Assembly (NCBI GenBank): GCA_038231395.1
Contig: JBBRLL010000012.1
Coordinates: 1-64,000, forward strand
Length of the DNA stretch: 64,000 nt
Direction: 5' to 3'
Origin: Stagnihabitans sp038231395
GTDB taxonomy: Bacteria; Pseudomonadota; Alphaproteobacteria; Rhodobacterales; Rhodobacteraceae
In this document: positions 26,917-35,992 of the stretch, in pieces
Layout: each line of letters begins with the position of its first letter
How positions within the stretch are numbered: the first letter of the stretch is position 1
The notes under the pieces: generated by a model
Told to the model about the DNA's origin: nothing
What the model saw: the letters and a program-made list of their open reading frames with translations, nothing else
The model's database searches: none
Position numbers and translations under genes: made by a program

Positions 26917-27114
26917 CGGGTGGAGGCCCCTCAAACGACAATAGTTTTGGCAATTAAGTATTAAGTCTTAAGACAATATTTCTAAATTCCCGACCAAAGC
27001 TCAATTGTCGAAAAGTCTAATCGCAAGTCTGACCCTCGCCGTATTTGAGCCACGCGCCGCCCGGCTTGCAAGACGAGATTGCTCATAAGAGCGACAAGAT
27101 CGGCAGGAGCGCCC

Positions 27115-29148
27115 ATGACAATTGCGGAAACGATATTCGTAACGCCCTACGCAGCAAGGGGCAGCGTCATCACTTCGGCGGAATTCGGCATGAACCTCGT
27201 TCTTGGATATGAACGGTTCGGAACCTTGCCTTGGGAAAAATTCGATGAAGTTCAGGCGGCCGTCGGATCGCATTCAGTCCGCTTTCCGGGCGGGACGATG
27301 GCCGAATTGTTGTTTGACTATGCCAACCCCGAAGCGACCACAGCGGTAACTTCGGCCGGCAAGGTCATGCAATTGATTTCACCGGATGCTTTCCTGCAAT
27401 ACAGCGCTGCAACCGGCACCAAAGCCACCATTGATCTGCCGGTCAGACAATTGTTGACAAATGCCGCATATGGCATTCGCGACTTTGACCCCGGCAAGGC
27501 AGACGAGTTACGGGCCTATGTCGACCATCTCTTGTTGACCGGTGGCCCGCAGGGTATCGCCACTTTCGAACTTGGCAATGAATATGCCTCCTACATGACG
27601 GCGGTGGAATATGGCAAAGTTGCCAGCGCTGCGGGTCTGATTGTTCATCAGGAGATTGAGAAATACTACAGCGCCCATCCGGGCAACGACGCCACCAAGC
27701 CCTTCGTAGCCGTTCAGGTCTGGGGGCAAAGTGCCGGCGGCTCTTTCTCGATCGCGGATCTTGCCGGGCGCAACCAGACCGTCATGGCGCAATTCAGCGC
27801 GACTGAACTGGCCTCGATCACGGCTGTGACCAACCATTTCTACTACAACGAGGGCATCAATCCGGGCCAGCCCAACTACCACACCTATTCCAACATTCAG
27901 GCCTCGGTCGGTTCCTGTCTGGACATGATGAACGCCTGGAATGGCGCAACCGGCCGCACCCTTGAAAGCATCTTTTCCGAGTGGAACGTGAACTACCGCG
28001 ATACGCACAACACCGGTCTGATGCAGATTCCGGTTCTTTTGGAACTGTTCAAAAGCTTTGTCGAAGGTGGTGTCGACCAGCTTGATTTCTGGTCGACCAT
28101 GTACAACTCCACCAGTCTTGGGAACTACCGGGGCGAATTGCAGGCGGCAGGCACGCTGTTTCAGATCATGACGCATGACCTGATCGGCACGCAGGCCGTA
28201 GAGGTCCCGGTGACTTCGGCCAACTATGACATCCACGCCTTTTCCGGCAACGGCCATGCGGTGCTGTTCGTGTCGTCGCTGATTGATCAGGCCTTGTCGC
28301 TGAAGATGGACCTTTCAACCTATCTGGCGAACTACGATCTGACGTCGGCCCGGCTGATGCAGGTGGATTTGTCGAAGACAGATGGCAACTTTGGCGGCTT
28401 GACCGGGATTGCCCCTTGGCAAGAACCCGACGCGCCCATCCATTTGACGCCGCAAAACATCGCTGCTTTGCTGAGCGCTAACGTATTGACCGAACTTTTG
28501 GGAGCCCACGAAACCCTTGTGCTGGAATTCAACGAGACCAGCACGATAACCGGCACGGTGAACTCGGACATCCTCGTCGGAAGGACGGGCGTCAACCAGA
28601 TCAGGGCGCTGGCCTCTAACGATTATCTTGAAGGCAATTCCGGCAACGACTCTTTGTACGGGGGCATGGGGAACGACACGACCAATGGCGATGCTGGGGC
28701 AGATCGCATCTGGGGCGGCCACGGCAATGACCTTCTGGTTGGCGGGGAAGGGAACGACACGTTTGAAGGTGGCATCGGAATTGATCTGATCCACGGTGGC
28801 AATGGCAACGACTTTCTCGCCGGCGGCAGAGGCACTGACGTGTTGTGGGGCGACGCCGGGGCGGATGCTTTCATCTTCCGTGCCGGCGATTTCGGCATTG
28901 ATGTGATTGTCGACTACACTGCCGCGCAGGGTGACTATCTGATCTACAACGGGATTACGCCAGTCTCTGTGGCGAATTTCACCGTCGAAGTGCGTGCTGT
29001 GTCTGGCTTGGGTGCAGAATGGGCCGTCGACACGCTGGTCCACGTTGGTGGGATCGACGGAAAGATCATTTGCGCTTTGCAAGACACCAACCCAACTTCG
29101 CTGATGATGCAGGACGCGGTGTCGGGCGCGGTGTTCGATCTGGTCTAA
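27115..29148 (+). CDS. RTX-tailed secreted protein with glycosidase-like N-terminal domain
   Basis: 677 aa from the ATG after GGCAGGAG. Residues 1 to about 450 look like a clan GH-A TIM-barrel glycosidase: a FELGNEYAS strand (Asn-Glu, expected acid/base) near residue 150 and FSEWNVNYRD (Glu, candidate nucleophile) near 280, plus a following beta domain. Residues about 510-600 hold six or more GGxGxD-type calcium-binding nonapeptides (GNSGNDSLYGGMGNDT, GGHGNDLLVGGEGND, GGNGNDFLAGGRGTD). No N-terminal signal: as in RTX proteins, type I secretion through the C-terminus is expected, but no ABC/MFP/TolC exporter is adjacent. The substrate polysaccharide is unknown; GH39/GH79-like families are possibilities. 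Confidence 0.75.
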   Translation: MTIAETIFVTPYAARGSVITSAEFGMNLVLGYERFGTLPWEKFDEVQAAVGSHSVRFPGGTMAELLFDYANPEATTAVTSAGKVMQLISPDAFLQYSAATGTKATIDLPVRQLLTNAAYGIRDFDPGKADELRAYVDHLLLTGGPQGIATFELGNEYASYMTAVEYGKVASAAGLIVHQEIEKYYSAHPGNDATKPFVAVQVWGQSAGGSFSIADLAGRNQTVMAQFSATELASITAVTNHFYYNEGINPGQPNYHTYSNIQASVGSCLDMMNAWNGATGRTLESIFSEWNVNYRDTHNTGLMQIPVLLELFKSFVEGGVDQLDFWSTMYNSTSLGNYRGELQAAGTLFQIMTHDLIGTQAVEVPVTSANYDIHAFSGNGHAVLFVSSLIDQALSLKMDLSTYLANYDLTSARLMQVDLSKTDGNFGGLTGIAPWQEPDAPIHLTPQNIAALLSANVLTELLGAHETLVLEFNETSTITGTVNSDILVGRTGVNQIRALASNDYLEGNSGNDSLYGGMGNDTTNGDAGADRIWGGHGNDLLVGGEGNDTFEGGIGIDLIHGGNGNDFLAGGRGTDVLWGDAGADAFIFRAGDFGIDVIVDYTAAQGDYLIYNGITPVSVANFTVEVRAVSGLGAEWAVDTLVHVGGIDGKIICALQDTNPTSLMMQDAVSGAVFDLV

Positions 29149-29165
29149 GCGCCCGCTCTCATCCG

Positions 29166-30218
29166 CTAAACTTCAGCCCGCATCAGCATGCCGAACAGGT
29201 CGCGCGGGTCATCGGGATCGGCCAGCAGGTCGAGGTTGTCAAACTCCCCGGTTCTGACCAGTTGGTCGCGGATGTAGCGCAGGGCCGAGAAATCCTCGGT
29301 CGCAAAACCCACGCTGTCAAACAGAGTGATCTGGGCGGCATGGGTCCGCCCGGCTGCCTCACCCCTGATCACCTGCCAAAGTTCGGTCACCGGGTGATCG
29401 GCCTCCAGTTGTTGAATTTCGCCTTCGATCCGGGTCTGGTCGGGGTATTCCACAAAGATCGCAGAGCGCAGCAAAATGTCGCGGTGCAACTCGGTCTTGC
29501 CGGGGCAATCACCACCAACAGCGTTGATATGAACGCCGGGACCAACCATGTTGTCGGTCAGGATGGTGGAGTATTGCTTGTCCGCCGTCACCGTGGTGAT
29601 GATCTGCGCCCCCTCCACCGCCGATTGCGCCGAGGAGCAGGTGACAATGTTTAGCCCCGTGCCCGCCAGATTGGCCGCACATTTCCGGGAAGCACCGGGG
29701 TCAATATCATATAGCCGCAGTTCAGTGATCCCTAACAGCGCCTTGAACGCCAGCGCTTGAAACTCCGATTGCGCGCCGTTGCCGATGATTGCCATGCAGG
29801 TGGCCCCCGGCGGTGCCAGATGCCTGGCCGCCACGGCAGAGGTTGCCGCCGTCCGAAGCGCCGTCAGGATCGTCATTTCCGACAGAAGCACCGGATAGCC
29901 GGTATCCGCATTGGCCAGAACGCCAAAGGCCGTCACAGTCTGCAACCCGTCTTTCATGTTTTTCGGGTGGCCGTTCACATATTTGAAAGCATAGGTCACG
30001 CCGTCGCTGGTCGGCATCAGCTCAATCACGCCATCAGTCGAATGTGAGGCGACTCGAGCGGTCTTGTCGAACAATTCCCAGCGGCGGAAATCGTCCTCGA
30101 CATAGTCCGCCAGCTCCACCAGAAAACGTTCGACACCAATGCCGCGCACGATCCGCATCATGCGGTCAACGCTGACAAAGGGCACAAGGTTCAGGTTCTG
30201 CGGACGTAAAGCGGGCAT
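29166..30218 (-). CDS. Ornithine cyclodeaminase / mu-crystallin family protein
   Basis: 350 aa from the ATG at 30216-30218, which gives the standard length; upstream in-frame sequence is unlike the family. N-terminal substrate domain with VKYVNGHP-like AFKYVNGHPKN, then a Rossmann fold with IIGNGAQSEFQALAF and LYDIDPGASRK. Catalytic Asp in GGDCPGKTEL. Converts ornithine to proline and ammonia with bound NAD, or acts on a related amino acid (lysine, ectoine breakdown). A divergent Lrp/AsnC gene 150 bp away is probably its regulator. Confidence 0.88.
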   Translation of the reverse strand: MPALRPQNLNLVPFVSVDRMMRIVRGIGVERFLVELADYVEDDFRRWELFDKTARVASHSTDGVIELMPTSDGVTYAFKYVNGHPKNMKDGLQTVTAFGVLANADTGYPVLLSEMTILTALRTAATSAVAARHLAPPGATCMAIIGNGAQSEFQALAFKALLGITELRLYDIDPGASRKCAANLAGTGLNIVTCSSAQSAVEGAQIITTVTADKQYSTILTDNMVGPGVHINAVGGDCPGKTELHRDILLRSAIFVEYPDQTRIEGEIQQLEADHPVTELWQVIRGEAAGRTHAAQITLFDSVGFATEDFSALRYIRDQLVRTGEFDNLDLLADPDDPRDLFGMLMRAEV

Positions 30219-30368
30219 GGGAGTGACTTTCAACGGGCAACGTCCCAAATTGATAGCCCAGAACCCCTTCAGCCCCAATCGCCCAACTTTGTAAACTCTG
30301 CGCAAATCTCTGGCACTTTGCTGGTTCCCGTTGTAACTATTGCCAACCTTCCTTATCGGATCCAAGCC

Positions 30369-30794
30369 ATGCACAGCTATGACCAGCTTGACCGCGATCT
30401 GATTGCCATTTTGCGGCGCGATGGCCGTGCGCCGGTGTCCAAGCTGGCCGACGCGTTAGAGGTGTCACGCGGCACGATCCAGAACCGCCTTGACCGGCTG
30501 GCCTCATCCGGCGCAGTTCAGGGCTTTACCGTGCAAGTGCGCGAGGATCTGGACGCAGGGGCCGTCAAAGCCGTGATGCTGATTGAGGTGGCGGGCCATT
30601 CCACTGCGCAAATCATCCGAAAACTGCGCGGCATCCCAGAGCTGGTTCAGTTGCACACGACCAATGGCGCTTGGGATTTGGTCGCCCAACTGACCGCCGC
30701 AAACCTCGCCGATTTTGACCGGGTGCTGCGCATTGTCCGCGCGATTGATGGCGTGATGAACAGCGAGACGTGCATTCTTTTAAGCTCGGTTTGA
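30369..30794 (+). CDS. Lrp/AsnC-family transcriptional regulator
   Basis: 141 aa. N-terminal helix-turn-helix (DRDLIAILRRDGRAPVSKLADALEVSRGTIQNRLDRL, residues 6-42) and a C-terminal RAM ligand-binding domain with QVREDLDAGAV and LVQLHTTNGAWDLVAQLTA. Amino-acid responsive, octameric or dimeric. Divergent from the ornithine cyclodeaminase gene, which is the most likely target, with amino-acid effector. Confidence 0.88.
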   Translation: MHSYDQLDRDLIAILRRDGRAPVSKLADALEVSRGTIQNRLDRLASSGAVQGFTVQVREDLDAGAVKAVMLIEVAGHSTAQIIRKLRGIPELVQLHTTNGAWDLVAQLTAANLADFDRVLRIVRAIDGVMNSETCILLSSV

Positions 30795-30811
30795 GAACGG
30801 GACCGTGCGCC

Positions 30812-31669
30812 TTACAGCCCCGCCACATGCCGCGCAGCAGCCTGCGAGGCGGCCCGGCACGCCGCCACCAGCCCCTGCCCGGCCGCCAGTTGTGCGGCCA
30901 AGGTGCCAATAAAACTGTCGCCCGCACCGTGGCTGCTGACCACTTTCACCTGTTCGGCGGGCAAAAGCAGAACGTCACCCGTGGCACTTAGGGCAGCCAA
31001 ACCTTCGCCTCCGGCTGTCACAACCACTGCCTTGAACTGAACCGCCAGCGCTTTGGCGGCATCAGAGGCCTCTTGAAGGGAACCGACTGTCTGGCAGCCC
31101 ATCATCTCGGCCTCAACTGCGTTCACCACCAGAATATCCACCAGTTGGCGAAACCCGGCCCCAAGATCGCGGAACGGTGCGGCGTTCAGCAGGGTCGGAA
31201 TACCGCGCTGGCGCGCCTGTTCCGCAGCGGCAAGGTTGACGGCTTGTGGTACTTCATTCTGCAAAACCAACAGCTTGACACCTTCCCAGATCGTATCATC
31301 CTCCAATACATCCGGGTCGAGGTGCAGATTTGCGCCTGAGACGATGGTGGCCGCATAGTCGCCATGGCCATCCTGAATGGCCACGCTCATCCCTGAACCA
31401 ACCTTGGGAATCGTTGCTACATGCCGATCATCGACGCCGGCTTTAGTGAGGTTCTCGCGCAGAAAGCGGCCAAAGTCGTCGTCACCCACCGCTCCCACGA
31501 TCCGGCTTTGCGGCCCTGCCTTCGCCACAGCGACCGCCTGATTTCCACCCTTGCCGCCGAATTTGGGATACCAGCGCGAGCCTATCGCCGTTTCATCCTT
31601 GCGCGGCAGATGATCGGCTTCGACCATGATGTCGTAGTGCAGGCTGCCAACGGTCAGGACGATGGGCAT
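30812..31669 (-). CDS. PfkB/ribokinase-family sugar or nucleoside kinase
   Basis: 285 aa. N-terminal PfkB signature FGGKGGNQAVAVAKAG (about residues 37-52) and the C-terminal anion hole/catalytic base SHGAGDSFIG near residue 248, where ribokinases have DTxGAGD. NLDPDVLEDDTIWEG-like lid region. ATP-dependent phosphorylation of ribose or a related sugar. No sugar transporter is adjacent; converges with the Lrp gene. Confidence 0.85.
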   Translation of the reverse strand: MPIVLTVGSLHYDIMVEADHLPRKDETAIGSRWYPKFGGKGGNQAVAVAKAGPQSRIVGAVGDDDFGRFLRENLTKAGVDDRHVATIPKVGSGMSVAIQDGHGDYAATIVSGANLHLDPDVLEDDTIWEGVKLLVLQNEVPQAVNLAAAEQARQRGIPTLLNAAPFRDLGAGFRQLVDILVVNAVEAEMMGCQTVGSLQEASDAAKALAVQFKAVVVTAGGEGLAALSATGDVLLLPAEQVKVVSSHGAGDSFIGTLAAQLAAGQGLVAACRAASQAAARHVAGL

Positions 31670-31930
31670 AGAAGTCTCTCATTCCGGGTTTTATTTGATC
31701 AAGTTTCGTAGCCCACGCGACCGCCAAAGTCTCGACAGTTTATACCGAAGGCATCGAAACGCCGATAAAAGCCCTTCACCTCAAATTGCCAGAGGTGGTA
31801 GAGGCACGCATGGCGGTTGCGGCGGGACTGTTGTAAGCGAACGAAGCCGGGGTTGCTGTCAGGTGACCTTCGCCAGCCGGATTGAAATTCGGGTAGCATG
31901 ATGTCGGGCGGCTTAAGACAAGGGTTTAAG

Positions 31931-32887
31931 ATGGACGTCGCATATCTGGTCACCCATTCCGGCGGATTTCACGCCGACGAACTGATGACGAGCGTGATCC
32001 TGACCCGGCTTTTTCCGAACGCGCAACTGATCCGCAGCCGGGCAAAGCAGTGGATCACCGCCGGACCCGACCGGATCATCTATGACGTGGGTTTGCTTTA
32101 TGACCCCGCGCTGGCGATCTTCGACCATCATCAGCGCGGCGCTCCGTTGCGCGACGACGGCCAGCCCTACAGCTCGTTCGGCCTGATATGGAAGCAGTTT
32201 GGCCGCGATTATCTGGCGAGGTTTGGTCTGGCTGCGCAGGTCGATGGGGTGTTCGCCTCGTTTGACCGCAGCTTTGTGCTGCCAATCGACCTTGTCGACA
32301 ATGGCGCGGTCAGTCTGGCAGAGGCCGGTCCGCTGGCCACGATGACTTTGCCGGGGCTGTTGGAAACCCTTAAACCCGTGTTCGACGAGGCTGACCCCGA
32401 AGCAGAAGATCGCAGCTTTCACGCGGCTTTGGCGATAGCGCGCACCTTTGTCGAAGCCCAGGTGGCACAAAGTGCCGCGAAACTGCGGGCCGAGGATGTC
32501 GTGCAAAAAGCGATCCTTGCGGCAGGCGAGGGTCGCATCCTGGAGTTGCCGATGGGCATGCCGTTCTGCTCTGCAGTTCTGCGGGCCGGGGCGGATCACC
32601 TTTTGTTTGTCGTGCATCCAAGGCAGGGCGACTGGTGCGTGACGGGCATCCGCCGCACCGAGGATGGCTATGAACTGCGCGCCGATCTGCCCGCGGCCTG
32701 GGCGGGTCTGACCGATGCCGCGCTGGAAGAAGCCTGCGGTGTGCCCGGGGCAAGCTTTTGCCACAACGCCCGGTTCATTGCAGCCGCCCGCACACGCGAG
32801 GCGGCCCTTGCCATGGCAAACCACGCCGTAAGCGCGGCTTTATCGGCAGGCCTGCTGCCCGAAAGTGCTCCGGCGCTTAGCGCTTAG
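31931..32887 (+). CDS. MYG1-family protein (UPF0160)
   Basis: 318 aa from the ATG after AAGGG. Metal-binding motifs of the DHH-like fold: THSGGFHADE (residues 7-16), DVGLLYDPALAIFDHHQRG (about 57-75), ASFDRSFVLPIDLVDNG, and a C-terminal PF(C)SAVLRAGADHLLFVVHP region. Human MYG1 is a 3'-5' RNA exonuclease acting in nucleus and mitochondria; bacterial homologues are poorly characterised. Single gene on this strand. Confidence 0.9.
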   Translation: MDVAYLVTHSGGFHADELMTSVILTRLFPNAQLIRSRAKQWITAGPDRIIYDVGLLYDPALAIFDHHQRGAPLRDDGQPYSSFGLIWKQFGRDYLARFGLAAQVDGVFASFDRSFVLPIDLVDNGAVSLAEAGPLATMTLPGLLETLKPVFDEADPEAEDRSFHAALAIARTFVEAQVAQSAAKLRAEDVVQKAILAAGEGRILELPMGMPFCSAVLRAGADHLLFVVHPRQGDWCVTGIRRTEDGYELRADLPAAWAGLTDAALEEACGVPGASFCHNARFIAAARTREAALAMANHAVSAALSAGLLPESAPALSA

Positions 32888-33152
32888 GGACAGGTCCGCC
32901 ACGTTTCAGGTGAGCCTGTCAATGGAGCGCCATCCCCTTTCAGGATTTGGCACTCGATTGGGGCGGGCCAGCTCAAAACTCCCATCTTGTCAAACGTGCA
33001 CCCCCCAACGTCGCCATCCCGGACACTTGCTTCCTGCCAACGGCTGAGCTTGCGTCAATCCGAAACCTCAGGCGAAGGCCAAGAATTTTCGCAGAAAATT
33101 CGCTGAAGCCTCCTTTGCGAATTTTCACACGAAACGCATCGGTTCAAAGCCG

Positions 33153-35156
33153 TCACACCGCTTCCAACAGCCCCCGGCCTTTCAGCAAAGGTTCCACGCC
33201 TGGCATCCTGCCCCGAAAACGAGTGTAAAGCACCTCCGCCTCCTCGGACCCGCCCGCCGACAGGATGAACCTTTCCAGCCGGGCTGCCGTCGCCGGATCA
33301 AAGGCATCACCCGTTTCTTCAAAGGCGGCAAAGGCGTCAGCATCCATCACCTCGGACCACATGTAGCTGTAATAGCCGCTGGAATAGCCGTCACCCGAAA
33401 ACACATGCGCGAAATGCGGCGTCGCGTGCCGCATCCGGATGGCCCCGGGCATCCCCAGCCCCTGCAACACCTCCGCCTGTCGCTGCATCGGATCAGCGGG
33501 CGCGTCCTCATGGAAACTGAGATCGACCAGCGCCGAGGAGATGAACTCCACCGTAGCAAACCCCTGATCATAGGTGCCCGCCGCAAGCAGCCGCTTGAGC
33601 ATATCGGCCGGCATCGGCTCCCCGGTTTCATAGTGCCTCGCGTGCTTTTCCAAGACCTCGGGCACCTCCATCCAGTGTTCGTAAAGCTGACTTGGCAGTT
33701 CGACAAAGTCGCGCGCCACACTGGTGCCAGAGATGAATCCATAGGTCACATTCGACAACATCTGATGCAGCGCATGGCCGAACTCATGAAACAGGGTCCG
33801 CGCATCGTCATACGATAGCAGGCACGGATCGCCCTTGGCGAAGTTGCACACGTTCACCACGACAGGCCGCACTTCACCACCCAGCTTGCGTTGCCCACGA
33901 ATGTCGGAACACCACGCCCCCGACCGCTTGGACTCCCGCGCAAAGTAGTCGCCGATGAACACCGCGATATGCTCTTCACGCCGCGTCACCTCCCAAGCCC
34001 GGCAATCGGGATGGTAGAGTGATACGTCCAAGGCCTTGAATTCCAATCCGAACAAGCGAGTGGCGCAGTCGAACATCGCCCCCAGCATCGCCTCAAGGCT
34101 CAGATAAGGTTTCAAAATCGCCTCATCCAGATCATGCTCGGCGCGGCGGCGCTTTTCGGAATAATAGCGCCAATCCCAAGCCTCCAGCGGCCCCGCAATC
34201 CCATCGGCGCGCAGCATGGCCTCCAACACTTCGGCATCCGCCAACGCCTTGCGTTTGGCAGGCGCCCAGACCCGCATCAGCAGATCGCGCACCCGCTCCG
34301 GGGTTTTCGCCATCTCCGGCTCCAGCTTGTAGGCTGCAAAACTGTCATAGCCCAACAGCTTCGCCCGCTCTTCGCGCAGCTTCAGCGTCTCGGCAGCCAC
34401 GGCGCGGTTGTCGGTCGCCCCACCATTCGCACCGCGCAAGCCCCACGCCTCATAGGCTTTTTGCCGCAGATCCCTGTGCTGCGAAAATTGCAAGAAGGGC
34501 ACAATGATGGACCGGGACAGCGTCACCACCGGCCCCATGCCCTTGTCCGCCCCGGCAGCCTTGGCCGCACTGACCACGAACGCGGGCAGACCGAGCAGAT
34601 CGGCGTCGGCAAGGGCCATGAACCACTCCCGTTCGTCCGCAAGCACATTCTGGCTGAACTTTGTGCCCAGAACCGCCAGCCGCGACTTCACGTAAGTCAA
34701 CCGAGCCGAGGCTTCACCCTCCAACATGGCACCGGACCGCACGAACATCCGGCGGTAAAGCTCCAGAACCCGCAACTGTTCTCCCGCCAAAGCATCGCGT
34801 GCCAGCCAAAGCGCCTCGATCTTGCCAAACAACGCCCGATTGTTGGAAACTTCAGACCCGTAAGCCGACAGTTTCGGCGCCATCTCGCTTTGCAGCGCCT
34901 CGCGCGCGTCCGTACTATCGGCCCCCACGAGATTGTAAAACACCCCCGAAACCCGCGACAGCGCCTCTTCGCTCAACTCCAACGCTTCAATCACATTCTC
35001 AAAGGTAGGTTCGGCGGGGTCAGATGCAATTTCCGCCACGCGCGCCCGCGCCTCGGCCAAGGCCCCGTCAAACGCGGGGGCGAAGTCTTCATCCCTGATC
35101 GCGCCAAACGGCGGAAGTCCGAACGGCCCGGTCCACTCTGTCATCAAAGCATTCAT
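33153..35156 (-). CDS. M3-family zinc peptidase (oligopeptidase A / Dcp-like)
   Basis: 667 aa from the ATG preceded by GGAAAGGG. Zinc motif FHEFGHALHQM (HExxH) near residue 455, followed by the downstream Glu in DFVELPSQLYEHW. Long helical N-terminal lid, cytosolic (no signal). Cleaves oligopeptides from protein turnover or uptake. Lies 45 bp behind an amino-acid ABC permease gene in the same direction, so probably one transcript: binding protein, permease, peptidase. Confidence 0.93.
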   Translation of the reverse strand: MNALMTEWTGPFGLPPFGAIRDEDFAPAFDGALAEARARVAEIASDPAEPTFENVIEALELSEEALSRVSGVFYNLVGADSTDAREALQSEMAPKLSAYGSEVSNNRALFGKIEALWLARDALAGEQLRVLELYRRMFVRSGAMLEGEASARLTYVKSRLAVLGTKFSQNVLADEREWFMALADADLLGLPAFVVSAAKAAGADKGMGPVVTLSRSIIVPFLQFSQHRDLRQKAYEAWGLRGANGGATDNRAVAAETLKLREERAKLLGYDSFAAYKLEPEMAKTPERVRDLLMRVWAPAKRKALADAEVLEAMLRADGIAGPLEAWDWRYYSEKRRRAEHDLDEAILKPYLSLEAMLGAMFDCATRLFGLEFKALDVSLYHPDCRAWEVTRREEHIAVFIGDYFARESKRSGAWCSDIRGQRKLGGEVRPVVVNVCNFAKGDPCLLSYDDARTLFHEFGHALHQMLSNVTYGFISGTSVARDFVELPSQLYEHWMEVPEVLEKHARHYETGEPMPADMLKRLLAAGTYDQGFATVEFISSALVDLSFHEDAPADPMQRQAEVLQGLGMPGAIRMRHATPHFAHVFSGDGYSSGYYSYMWSEVMDADAFAAFEETGDAFDPATAARLERFILSAGGSEEAEVLYTRFRGRMPGVEPLLKGRGLLEAV

Positions 35157-35200
35157 CTTTTGCCCTTTCCTCATTTCCAAATCAGCCCGGCTGGCCCCCA

Positions 35201-35992
35201 TTACTTCTCCACCACCCGCAAGCGCCGCTCGACACGCCGCAAAGCCAGACTTAGCCCCACTGTCATCACCAGATACAACAGCGCCACCATGTTATAAGTC
35301 TCGAAATAGCGAAAGTTTCCCGCAGCCTGCACCTTGCCCAGTTGGGTGATATCCGCCACCCCAAGAATACTGACCAAAGAGCTGTCCTTTACCATCGCCA
35401 CAAAATCATTGCCCAAGGGGGGCAAGATCATCCGGAAAGCCTGTGGAAAGACGATGTGGCGAAATCTATGCCAGCCTGAAAGGCCCAAAGACATCGCCGC
35501 CTCAATCTGCCCCTTGTCGACCGCTTGCAACCCGGCGCGGAATATCTCGGCCAGAAATGCAGAATAGGCCAGCGTCAGGGCCATCACCGCCCGCGCAATC
35601 AAGGGAAAGTCGCGTGACCGCACCGGCTCCAGCCCCAACCAACCGCTTGCCCAATTCCAAGCCCAAACCAGCGCCGGCGACAGCACGAAAGCTACATACA
35701 GCAACAAGACCATGATCGGCACGCCGCGCACCACCTCGATCCACAGCCGTGCCCCTTGCCGGAGGACGCGGTACCGGCTCAGCCCGGCCAGCGCCAGCCC
35801 CAAACCCATCGCACTCGCCAGCCCATAAGCGATCAGCGTGACCGCCACCGTGACTTCGATGCCGGACACCAGCGTCGCCATCACCTGGCTGTAGATGTCG
35901 CTCGACCAGACCTCGTAAAACATCCAAAGGCCGGTGACCCCAAGGATCACCAGCCAATAGGGAAACTCCTCACCCTCTTTCGGGGCCAGCAA
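35201..35992 (-). CDS. Amino-acid ABC transporter permease
   Basis: 263 aa with a TTG start directly after the stop of the binding-protein gene. Polar-amino-acid permease (HisM/GlnP type): about six membrane segments, TLVSGIEVTVAVTLIAYGL, the RGVPIMVLL segment and EAA loop EAAMSLGLSGWHRFRHIVFPQAFR. Imports an amino acid with the upstream binding protein. No second permease and no ATPase in this locus. Confidence 0.9.
   Translation of the reverse strand: MLAPKEGEEFPYWLVILGVTGLWMFYEVWSSDIYSQVMATLVSGIEVTVAVTLIAYGLASAMGLGLALAGLSRYRVLRQGARLWIEVVRGVPIMVLLLYVAFVLSPALVWAWNWASGWLGLEPVRSRDFPLIARAVMALTLAYSAFLAEIFRAGLQAVDKGQIEAAMSLGLSGWHRFRHIVFPQAFRMILPPLGNDFVAMVKDSSLVSILGVADITQLGKVQAAGNFRYFETYNMVALLYLVMTVGLSLALRRVERRLRVVEK

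Noticed and set aside
31670..31930. Coding-like fragments in the gap between the PfkB kinase and MYG1 genes
   Set aside because: A plus-strand piece (VYTEGIETPIKALHLKLPEV) ends in a stop and lacks a start; the minus-strand frame also looks protein-like. Neither could be assigned to a family.
32888..33152. 265-bp gap between MYG1 and M3 peptidase genes as a small gene or RNA
   Set aside because: No frame with SD and no hairpin with T-run; only a short GAATTTTC repetition was noticed.
34134..35297. Plus-strand open frame (387 codons) opposite the M3 peptidase
   Set aside because: The peptidase has an intact HExxH motif and SD; this frame is a shadow without family features.
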